Shown here in pieces: positions 1 to 6,580 of a stretch of DNA of 10,265 nucleotides (its first letter is position 1; the number at the start of each line of letters is the position of its first letter). This DNA comes from Anaerolineaceae bacterium UBA5365. Its GTDB lineage: Bacteria; Chloroflexota; Anaerolineae; Anaerolineales; Anaerolineaceae. The notes below the pieces were generated by a model, which saw only the letters and a program-made list of their open reading frames with translations, made no database searches and had not been told where the DNA came from. Location: NCBI GenBank assembly GCA_002407905.1, contig DHPL01000017.1, positions 1,500-11,764 of the forward strand, written 5' to 3'. Both the position numbers and the translations under genes were made by a program.

Positions 1-24
1 AGGTCGGTTTTCGAAAACCGACCT
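1..24. repeat. Perfect 24-nt palindrome at the left edge
   Basis: The first 24 bases are exactly self-complementary, centred on TTCGAA, with no unpaired loop. It begins at base 1, so its outer arm may be cut off or artificial. Two readings are possible: a fold-back artefact at a contig end, which the similar palindrome at the other end supports, or part of a natural intergenic terminator downstream of the protease gene. The artefact reading is preferred. Confidence 0.8.
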
Positions 25-36
25 CTACGGAGAAGA

Positions 37-63
37 GAAAACTGGATGCTAACCAGTGTTTTC
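37..63 (-). terminator. Possible terminator after the TPR-protease gene
   Basis: An imperfect inverted repeat lies 6 nt beyond the protease stop codon. On the minus strand, GAAAA and CTGG pair with CCAG and TTTTC around a 7-nt loop, with a 2-nt CA bulge, and the transcript continues into a pyrimidine-rich tract (TTTCTCTTCTC). The stem is short and the U-run is interrupted, so this is a plausible but weak intrinsic terminator. A second 7-bp hairpin (74-92, GTGAAGC/GCTTCAC) overlaps the last codons of the gene and has no U-run. Confidence 0.4.
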
Positions 64-68
64 AATCA

Positions 69-2954
69 TCAACGTGAAGCGCTGAGCTTCACCATGTCGC
101 CTTTCTTATCGAAGGTCATGCGGGCAAATTGATCGTGGGCAGTGTTGGCCACCTGGTAACTCTTCTTAAGTGTGACCACATAGCGTTGGGAGTCGATCCC
201 ATCAGGGTCCGTGCTTTTGCGGCTGCGTAGTTTGCCTCCAGCCAGGCCGAAGTTGGCGAGCTGCGGGTTGATGGTCATGGTGGCATCGTCCAGGCCGGGC
301 ATGTAGGTGTTGACCACCTTGCGAACCTTGCTCACGATCTCATCCGGCATCTCGTCCGGGTCTACAACCAATTCTTCGGGAGAGTCAGAGATAGTTTTGA
401 GCGATGGGTTTTTATTGGGCCGCAGCATGGGCTTGGGAGCCAGGCGGATGCTATCGCGGCTGGCCAGCGGATCGCCATAAAGCACGAAGGAGAGGATGGT
501 TTTCTGGTCTTCACCGTCCAGGTAGCCCTGGTTGGCGGTCATATTGCGGGCTAAGGTCATTTTGGCGCGCATGAGCGCGTAGCCAACGGAAACTCCCTGC
601 TGAACATGGGTCCAGAAATCGTGGGCCAGGAGGTCGGCGGCGATGAGCGGTTTGGCTACCGAGCCATAAGCGATGCAGGTGGAGCCCACAAAAGCCCGGG
701 CACCGGTGGCCAGGAAGGTCATGCAGATCGCGTCGTCAGCCTTTTTATCCAGGATGTTGGCGCCGTAGCAGGCTTCGGAGAGAATGAGCTCCGGGGCCTT
801 ATTCTGGTTGTCGAAGAGGCTGGGAGTCAATGCGATGGGATATTCCGGATCGCGGCTTTGGGAACGAAAATCGCGCTGGCCGTACCATTCCGGCGCGTCC
901 TTGAGGCCGTGCAGGTTGAAGTAAGCAAATTTGGCCTTGGATGTCTGCTTATCCAGCAGGGTTTCCGGCGTGGTGGGCGGTGATAGTTTGAGCGCGGAGG
1001 CTTTATCGATTACCGCGTAAACCTCACTGGATGGCAGCTTCCAAACCTCGGCGCTGCAACCCAGGTTGACATCCTTCTGCACTGCGCGCAGGCGGTTCTG
1101 AATGAAGGCAGCCAGGCCTGCCAGGAGGGAGCTAAGAAAGGAAGTAGCGCGCATGCTTTTGGCTTCAACCTTCACCGCGTACTCGTTATTCAGGTACCGC
1201 AGCTGCTCCAGGAGGAATACCGCTTCCTTGCCCTTTTCATCGGGGATGCGGCCCACCGGCCACTGCTGCACAAAGTAGTTTTCGTCCAGGGTGGCATAAG
1301 GGTTATCTGTGGGAACGTTCAGGTCTGAATCGTCGGTGGGATTGGGCAGGATGTGGAAGGGCACGATCTCGTGGCCGCCAACGATGAGCAAGGCGCCGAT
1401 CATCTCACCGCGGGCGGAAAGCTTTTTGTCCAGTTCCGTCAGGGAGCCTTTGAGCTTCCAGGCATCAGGGTTGGTGATGACGGGCAATCCCAGTTCGCCC
1501 ATGAGTTTGGCATCATCCGGTACGAGCACGAGCGAATTCCAATTCGGCAGGGAGGTGATCTTTAGCGCGAGTTCCTGCAGGGATTCGATGATCACAGTGG
1601 CGGTGTTGGCGCCGTATTTATTCTCAAGGTTGAGGCGGGACGTGAGCAGGACATAATTGGGGAAGCGTCCATCCGCGGTGACCAATTCGCTTTTGTTCAG
1701 GCTTTTGGCCATCCGGTCGAACTCCGCCTGGATCTCGCCCAGGGCCAGAACGGTTTCATCATTCTGGTACTGCGGCAGGATCAGGAAGGGGTCGTTGCTA
1801 TCCTCGGCTGAAAGCTTGCTCTTCTTTTTGCCGCCTTTGCGTTTGCTGACGTCCTCGCCCATTTCGCGCAGGAGAACCGTGGGGGTAAGCGCCTCAGGCG
1901 GAACTTCGGAATAATCGATCTCCTCCGGTGCAAAGTCTTTGGGCTCTTCATCCAGGGCAAATTCCTGGACATTTTCCGAGAGGCGCGCTGTGCCGATCAG
2001 TTGGGTGATGGACTGGCTTTCGATCTCCAGGCGAGTCTGCTGCGCAGCTTCGAATTCCTTGCGCTTGTTCTCAGCAGCAATATCGCTGCGGCCAACTTTG
2101 GTGAGGCGAGTGGCGTCCAAGGTGTGAACACCCGCGCCGGTGGAGGCATTACCCAATACGTTCGTCCCCAGCGCGGCAGTGATATTAGCTGGAACTGGCA
2201 GGTCGAAGACCACTTTCAGATCTTCGGGCCAGAGCAGGCGGTAGGCGTGGTTCTGGCCAAGCAGGCGGGTGGCCACCTGACCGGCTACATCGTGGGCAGC
2301 GCTCCAGTGCAGTTTCTCCACACCGCCAGAGTCATCCCCCGCGGATAGTTCGTGCATGGCGGTGAGGATCTTGATCTGGATCGAATCATGGAAGCGGGCG
2401 GAATAGATGTTCGCCAGGGTGTCCAGCAAAGTTTCGTTGCCGCTCTGCCGCACAACTTGCATGTGCAGGATGGCGGGCAGGGCATTCGCGGGGTTGACGG
2501 CGAGGGCGTCCAGCACTTGCTTTTCCGCGGTGGCGTAGTGGCCGCTTTCGTAAGCCTGGCGCGCCAGGACCATGGGAGCCAGCCATGGCGCGGCATTGCC
2601 TGGGAGGATAGGGCTGCGCTGCAGGAAGGCCACCTGAGAGCCCAGTTCACTATCGCTTTGAGCATCGTTGGTGATCTGGTCGAGGAGGGAAACCGCCTCG
2701 GTGAATTCAGGGTCGTAGGCGATGAGCTGTTCAAGGAGTTCAGCAGAACTGCGCAGGTCGCCCATTTCGGCCAGGACGGATGCGTACACAAAATTGACCA
2801 GCAGATCGCCTGGATAGGCTGCCAGCCAGATAAGGCAGGCCTGGCGGCAGAATTGATATTCATGGCAGGCAAGCCCGGTTTGGAGCAGCGTAAGGAACTT
2901 GCCCCGGCGCATCACCAAATCGGCGTTTTTATCCTGCTGGCGGACTAATTCCAT
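69..2954 (-). CDS. TPR-repeat protein with caspase-fold, C25 gingipain-like cysteine protease domain
   Basis: This 961-residue protein has no signal peptide or membrane helix, so it is probably cytoplasmic. Residues about 15-240 are helical TPR-like repeats. Residues about 285-395 form a charged linker with a basic cluster (KRKGGKKKSK, 371-380). Residues about 430-832 resemble peptidase family C25: an IVGGHEIVPF strand (524-533), a DNPYATLDENYF segment (550-561) leading into PVGRIP, a His in NLHGL (H682), a Cys in SEACYG (C729), and a closing LYGDPLA (825-831). H682 and C729 match the His-Cys dyad of caspase-fold proteases. Residues about 860-961 form a further C-terminal region of unknown fold. 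The ATG has a good Shine-Dalgarno (AAAGGA, 6-nt spacing). The gene lies 97 nt after the small membrane-protein gene, with no clear promoter or terminator between, so co-transcription from the sigma-54 promoter at 3419-3434 is likely. True gingipains are secreted; this one looks internal, so the substrate is probably a cellular protein. A CHAT domain is the main alternative. Confidence 0.85.
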   Translation of the reverse strand: MELVRQQDKNADLVMRRGKFLTLLQTGLACHEYQFCRQACLIWLAAYPGDLLVNFVYASVLAEMGDLRSSAELLEQLIAYDPEFTEAVSLLDQITNDAQSDSELGSQVAFLQRSPILPGNAAPWLAPMVLARQAYESGHYATAEKQVLDALAVNPANALPAILHMQVVRQSGNETLLDTLANIYSARFHDSIQIKILTAMHELSAGDDSGGVEKLHWSAAHDVAGQVATRLLGQNHAYRLLWPEDLKVVFDLPVPANITAALGTNVLGNASTGAGVHTLDATRLTKVGRSDIAAENKRKEFEAAQQTRLEIESQSITQLIGTARLSENVQEFALDEEPKDFAPEEIDYSEVPPEALTPTVLLREMGEDVSKRKGGKKKSKLSAEDSNDPFLILPQYQNDETVLALGEIQAEFDRMAKSLNKSELVTADGRFPNYVLLTSRLNLENKYGANTATVIIESLQELALKITSLPNWNSLVLVPDDAKLMGELGLPVITNPDAWKLKGSLTELDKKLSARGEMIGALLIVGGHEIVPFHILPNPTDDSDLNVPTDNPYATLDENYFVQQWPVGRIPDEKGKEAVFLLEQLRYLNNEYAVKVEAKSMRATSFLSSLLAGLAAFIQNRLRAVQKDVNLGCSAEVWKLPSSEVYAVIDKASALKLSPPTTPETLLDKQTSKAKFAYFNLHGLKDAPEWYGQRDFRSQSRDPEYPIALTPSLFDNQNKAPELILSEACYGANILDKKADDAICMTFLATGARAFVGSTCIAYGSVAKPLIAADLLAHDFWTHVQQGVSVGYALMRAKMTLARNMTANQGYLDGEDQKTILSFVLYGDPLASRDSIRLAPKPMLRPNKNPSLKTISDSPEELVVDPDEMPDEIVSKVRKVVNTYMPGLDDATMTINPQLANFGLAGGKLRSRKSTDPDGIDSQRYVVTLKKSYQVANTAHDQFARMTFDKKGDMVKLSASR

Positions 2955-3051
2955 TTTGGATCCTTTGCGAAGGCGGCATGAAGCGGCCGGAATTCTAAAA
3001 TTCGAACTTGGGCTTGAAAGTCAGGGAAGAAAAGTGTCATCGCAGTCCCGC

Positions 3052-3378
3052 CTATACGATCAGCAGCGGGCGCAGTAGGTAGAAGGCCCCAGCCAGAAGT
3101 ACCAGGGCCAGGAAGACGAAGAAGATCCCAATCCCGGTGTTGGAACGGGCGAGGTCGTTCAGCGAGCCGATCAGCAGGGAAGCATTACCTACCAGGCCGG
3201 AAACACCATCGGTTAGCCCTTTTTCAGCTAATTTGGTGGTTTGGTCGGCAATGGTTTGGATATTCCGGCCCATGGCCTGCCGCGCCAGGATGAGAATGCT
3301 GAGGATCAGGCAAAGCAAACCGAGGCTGGCGAGGATAACCGCCACGATCATAACGACTTGCGAAACAGACTGGACCAT
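3052..3378 (-). CDS. Small two-helix membrane protein, first gene after the sigma-54 promoter
   Basis: I do not recognise the family of this 108-residue protein. It has a hydrophobic helix at about 8-32 and another at about 82-107. Between them lies a roughly 48-residue hydrophilic to amphipathic stretch (about 34-81) with two Gly-rich turns. No cysteine motif, enzyme motif or cleavable signal peptide is evident. The ATG at 3378 is well supported: GGGAGG sits 6 nt upstream, in the 3' arm of a hairpin. The gene follows a consensus sigma-54 promoter and precedes the TPR-protease gene, so it belongs to the inducible output of this locus. By context it could anchor or receive the protease, sense or alter membrane state, or act as a small pore-like effector; none of these is shown by the sequence. 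Confidence 0.85.
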   Translation of the reverse strand: MVQSVSQVVMIVAVILASLGLLCLILSILILARQAMGRNIQTIADQTTKLAEKGLTDGVSGLVGNASLLIGSLNDLARSNTGIGIFFVFLALVLLAGAFYLLRPLLIV

Positions 3379-3385
3379 AAAAAGC

Positions 3386-3411
3386 CTCCCGATGATTCAA
3401 ACCTTCGGGAG
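3386..3411 (-). promoter_or_regulatory. Hairpin sequestering the RBS; also terminator-like
   Basis: On the minus strand CTCCCGA (3411-3405) pairs perfectly with TCGGGAG (3392-3386) around a 12-nt loop. It is followed by GC and five Ts directly before the ATG. The 3' arm contains the GGGAGG Shine-Dalgarno of the membrane-protein gene. The structure can therefore be an intrinsic terminator for the rpoN-kinase-regulator operon, an RBS-hiding hairpin, or both. The start site predicted from the sigma-54 promoter (near 3408) lies within the 5' arm, so sigma-54 transcripts would carry only part of the stem. Confidence 0.6.
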
Positions 3412-3418
3412 TCTTAGA

Positions 3419-3434
3419 TGCAAATAGCGTGCCA
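3419..3434 (-). promoter_or_regulatory. Consensus sigma-54 (-24/-12) promoter
   Basis: The minus strand reads TGGCACGCTATTTGCA, which matches TGGCACG-N4-TTGCW at every conserved position with the correct spacing between the GG and GC dinucleotides. It starts 7 bases after the response-regulator stop codon and reads toward the membrane-protein gene and the TPR-protease gene. The expected start is about 12 nt beyond the GC, near 3408. A perfect match in an intergenic gap, within a locus that encodes sigma-54 and its activator, is very unlikely to be chance. Confidence 0.92.
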
Positions 3435-3441
3435 GGAGTCT

Positions 3442-4632
3442 TTATTTAGGCTTGTTTTCCTGAACGTGAGCCACGATATCGGAGGGCAAATGCACCAGAT
3501 CGATGCTGGCGTCATCGCAGAACAAAACCGCACGCTCCATAGTGTTGGAAAGCTCCCGGATATTACCCGGCCAGTTGTAGTTGACCAGCACTTCCATCGC
3601 CTTGGGAGTCACATCCAAAATATTAGCGCCCATCTTGGCGTTGAACTTATTCAGGAAGTAGGCCACCAGGTCCGGGATATCGTTGATCCGTTCATTCAGA
3701 GCTGGCAAGTCCAGGTCGACCACTTTAAGGCGGTAGTAGAGGTCTTCGCGGAATTCGTGTTCCGCAATCATTTCCTTGAGGTCGCGGTTGGAGGCAGCGA
3801 TGATCTGCACATCTACCGGGATCAGTTGGGTACCGCCAACGCGCCTGAAGGAACGCTCCTCGATGGCGCGCAGCAGCTTGCTCTGCACATCCATGGGCAT
3901 GGAGGAGATCTCGTCCAGGAATAGGATGCCGTCGTCAGCCACTTCCATGAGGCCGTTCTTTTTATGCATTGCCCCGGTAAAGGCGCCGGCTTCATGGCCA
4001 AAGAGCTCCGACTCAAACATGGTCGGCTGGATAGCCGGGCAGTTGATATCGATGAAGGGCTTGCGGGCACGGGGGCCGGACTTGTGGATGAAGTTTGCCA
4101 ATACCTCTTTGCCGGTGCCGGTAGGCCCCGTGATCAGCACAGAAACCGCGGCCTCAGCCGCCCGCTGGGCGAGGGCAACGGCCTGTTTCATCTTGGGCGA
4201 GGAACCGATGATGAACTGGCCCTGGTTGCCCTGGTTGCTGCGCAGGTGGTTCAGTTCGCGGCGCATGGCAACGATCTCTTCAGCGCGTTTGACCGATTTT
4301 TCCAGTTCCACCAATTCCAGGGGCTTCTCGATAAAGTCGTGCGCGCCGGATTTCATGGCTTCAACTGCCATGGATACATCCCCATGGGCGGTGATGATGA
4401 TCACTTCGGGTTTAACCGCCATTCGGTTTGTATCGGCCAGGAGATTGGGGCCGTGGCCATCTGGCAGCTGGACATCCAGAATGATGATATCGGCCTGACC
4501 CTTGCTCAGCTCTGTACGGGCGGCCTCCAGGGTGCCGGCTTCCAGCACCTCGTAACCCTTATTCCGCAGGAATTGTGAAACCACCATGCGGGCGGTTTCT
4601 TCATCATCTACTACCAGAACAGTTGCTGCCAT
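3442..4632 (-). CDS. NtrC-family sigma-54 activator response regulator lacking a DNA-binding domain
   Basis: This 396-residue protein remodels closed sigma-54 RNA polymerase complexes using ATP once phosphorylated. The receiver domain (about 4-117) has acidic residues D9 and D10, phospho-acceptor D53, T81 and K103. The AAA+ domain (about 139-372) has Walker A GPTGTGKE (169-176), the sigma-54-contacting loop GAFTGA (216-221), Walker B ILFLDE (236-241), an REDLYYRL arginine-finger segment (295-302) and sensor II WPGNIREL (354-361). It ends about 35 residues after sensor II, where relatives carry a Fis-type helix-turn-helix. The bases beyond the stop encode no such domain in frame, so this looks like a natural architecture, comparable to FlgR of Helicobacter. 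The ATG follows the kinase stop by 6 nt, and the SD (GAGGA) overlaps that stop codon. The neighbouring kinase is the obvious phosphodonor. Confidence 0.95.
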   Translation of the reverse strand: MAATVLVVDDEETARMVVSQFLRNKGYEVLEAGTLEAARTELSKGQADIIILDVQLPDGHGPNLLADTNRMAVKPEVIIITAHGDVSMAVEAMKSGAHDFIEKPLELVELEKSVKRAEEIVAMRRELNHLRSNQGNQGQFIIGSSPKMKQAVALAQRAAEAAVSVLITGPTGTGKEVLANFIHKSGPRARKPFIDINCPAIQPTMFESELFGHEAGAFTGAMHKKNGLMEVADDGILFLDEISSMPMDVQSKLLRAIEERSFRRVGGTQLIPVDVQIIAASNRDLKEMIAEHEFREDLYYRLKVVDLDLPALNERINDIPDLVAYFLNKFNAKMGANILDVTPKAMEVLVNYNWPGNIRELSNTMERAVLFCDDASIDLVHLPSDIVAHVQENKPK

Positions 4633-4638
4633 CTTTCC

Positions 4639-6579
4639 TCATTCAGTCTTGGGCAATTGCACGTGGAACACGGTTCCCCCAGGGAAACTTTCCACCGTGA
4701 TCTTGCCTTTATGGGCATTGACGATGCGTTTGGTGATCGCCAGGCCCAGGCCGGTGCCGCTTGATTTTGTGGTCATAAAAGGTTCAAAAACGTGCTCTAC
4801 CAGGTCCTCCGAGATGCCGGGGCCGCTATCCGCCACGATCACCTCGTACATGAGCGGGCGTTCCTTACCGGGGGCGTTCTGAATCTTAATGCTCAGGGTG
4901 CCATTGCCCCGGTCCATTGCCTGGATGGCATTGCTTACCAGGTTGACGAATACCTGCTCCAGGGCGCGGTAATCGCCATGCACGATGGTCTGCTTGGGGT
5001 TGGCCGAAAAATTATAGCGGATATTCAGGCGGGTCATGCGCGGCGCCCAGCGTTCCAGAATTCCCTGGACCATTTCGGCCAGATCTACCGGCGCGAAGTG
5101 GTACTCCATGGGCTTGGAGAAGGTGAGTGTGGAATCCATCAGATGCACCAGGCGGGCGCAGTCGTTCTGCAGGCGGTTCACCAGGTCCAGATTGGGGCCT
5201 GGGTCCATGCTCATACCCAGGAATTGCAGGCCGGTGCTGATGCTGTTGACCGGGTTTTTGACCTCATGGGCAAAAATGGCGGATACCTCTCCCAGGAAGG
5301 CGCGCTGTTCCAATTGCTGAGTGCGCGCGCGAATCTGCTCGTCTTGAGACAGGTCCCGCACAATGAGCACGATGCGCGTGAGCATTCCATCGGTGATCAC
5401 CGGTACGGTAACCACCTGGGCAGGGAAGCTTTTACCATTACGGGTGTTCAGCTTGAGGTCATTGCCGGAGAGCGAAGTGATGCCCTGTTGGGCAGCCTGA
5501 TAGAGGTTGGTGAGCGTTTCATTGCCAATCAAAACCATCTCAACACGCTGCAGGAAAACTTCGCGGCTGGCGTAACCCAGCATGATCTCGGCGGAAGGGC
5601 TCATTTCGGCAATGCGCAGATCGTGGGTAAGGATGATCACGCCTTCTTCCAGGTTATCGGTAATGGCATGCTCCAGCTGCACCACCTGGCGCATGCGGGC
5701 AAGGGTTTTTTGGGCTTTCTCCAGGCGCCAGAGCTGAGTAAGCATGGCCCCGGTTTGGCGGCCAAGCAAGGCGAAGAAGCGCAGCTCGTCGTCGTTGGGG
5801 GTTTGTACCGCGCCTCCCATCACAATCAAGCCTTGTACCACGTTCCCGTCCACCAGGGGCAGTGTGAGCAGGTATTGGTATTCGTTCGCCAGGGCAATCT
5901 CGTGCAGATGGCTGAGCGGAGCACGGATGGCTTTCCAGAGATTGGGCTGCAATACACCGCTGAATTCGTTCAAGTCCAAAACCCGCGGCAAAATGCCTGT
6001 GGATTGTTCCACGCTATTGGTCTGCATCTCGTAGCCCAGGTTATCGCGGCGGGTGTAGATGGCCAGCAGTTTGGGGTTGAGCACCTTGCGGCAGAGTTCC
6101 AGGCTGCGGGTGAGTAAGGCAGAAACGGAGGTCTGACTGGCCAGGGCGCTCAGCAGGGTGTAATTGTCGTAAACCAATTCCTCAGCGATAAGGGCGCGGC
6201 GAAATTCCAATTCTGAGTCCGGCGGGCCGAAATCCAGGATGACGACCTGGTTGGTGGAAGATAGTGAGAGGATTCGCAGGTCCGCCAGAATCAGGTCGCC
6301 GGCAACGTTTTTAACCCGCACGGTGCGCTTGGATTCGCCGGTGGGGTTGGTATCCGTGCCGCCGGGGATCAGGTTCTTGATCGAAATCGAGGGCAGGTCT
6401 TTTAGGGTGTAGCCCAGTTGGTCGTGGAAACGCCGGTTGGCCATCAGGAAGAGGTCGCTGGTGCGGTCGTACACGATAGCCGGGTGGGGTAATAGTTCCA
6501 GGAGGCGGGAGCGGTCCAGCAGCTCGAGCTCTTCCCGAGCCTTGCCTGCAAAACTGGGGCGGGAGGCGAATACTGCCAT
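4639..6579 (-). CDS. Soluble PAS-GAF-PAS sensor histidine kinase (NtrB-like)
   Basis: This 646-residue kinase has no membrane helix, so it should sense a cytoplasmic cue. In order it has a PAS-like domain (about 28-121), a GAF-like domain (about 140-285), a second PAS domain (about 300-420), a HisKA dimerisation domain with FAHEVKNP (phospho-acceptor H438), and an HATPase domain. The ATPase motifs are an N box VFVNLVSNAIQAM (with N546 and N550), G1 DSGPGI (from 584), F box VFEPFMTTK (597-605) and G2 GTGLGLAI (from 608). I chose the ATG at 6579, one base after the rpoN TGA. An upstream TTG at 6651 would overlap rpoN by 71 bases and adds residues with no domain match. No good Shine-Dalgarno precedes the ATG, which points to translational coupling with rpoN. 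The partner is the response regulator immediately downstream. The PAS and GAF domains show no cofactor signature I can assign, so the ligand is unknown. Confidence 0.94.
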   Translation of the reverse strand: MAVFASRPSFAGKAREELELLDRSRLLELLPHPAIVYDRTSDLFLMANRRFHDQLGYTLKDLPSISIKNLIPGGTDTNPTGESKRTVRVKNVAGDLILADLRILSLSSTNQVVILDFGPPDSELEFRRALIAEELVYDNYTLLSALASQTSVSALLTRSLELCRKVLNPKLLAIYTRRDNLGYEMQTNSVEQSTGILPRVLDLNEFSGVLQPNLWKAIRAPLSHLHEIALANEYQYLLTLPLVDGNVVQGLIVMGGAVQTPNDDELRFFALLGRQTGAMLTQLWRLEKAQKTLARMRQVVQLEHAITDNLEEGVIILTHDLRIAEMSPSAEIMLGYASREVFLQRVEMVLIGNETLTNLYQAAQQGITSLSGNDLKLNTRNGKSFPAQVVTVPVITDGMLTRIVLIVRDLSQDEQIRARTQQLEQRAFLGEVSAIFAHEVKNPVNSISTGLQFLGMSMDPGPNLDLVNRLQNDCARLVHLMDSTLTFSKPMEYHFAPVDLAEMVQGILERWAPRMTRLNIRYNFSANPKQTIVHGDYRALEQVFVNLVSNAIQAMDRGNGTLSIKIQNAPGKERPLMYEVIVADSGPGISEDLVEHVFEPFMTTKSSGTGLGLAITKRIVNAHKGKITVESFPGGTVFHVQLPKTE

Positions 6580-6580
6580 C

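Noticed and set aside
614-1677. Assigning the protease domain to CHAT, as in the TPR-CHAT protein of Craspase.
   Set aside because: CHAT and C25 share the caspase fold, but the GG-strand, D-x-YA-like segment, PVGRIP and terminal GDPLA favour C25. CHAT stays as an alternative, and no CRISPR array or type III effector is present.
2955-3051. A separate sigma-54 promoter for the TPR-protease gene in the 97-bp gap before it.
   Set aside because: GG and GC pairs occur in the gap but not at the required 10-nt separation; the closest, in the CCGGCCGCTTCATGCC segment, is one base short. Co-transcription from the upstream promoter is simpler.
3964-4578. A 204-codon plus-strand frame opposite the response regulator, and similar frames opposite the protease (2352-2948) and aminotransferase (8269-8763).
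   Set aside because: All are shadows of well-supported genes. Their translations show no recognisable motif or conserved composition.
4792-6117. A 441-codon open frame on the plus strand opposite the histidine kinase gene.
   Set aside because: It lies wholly antisense to a gene with complete kinase motifs. Its translation is rich in His, Gln and Gly with no domain pattern, and no promoter or good RBS precedes it. Long antisense frames are expected at this GC content.
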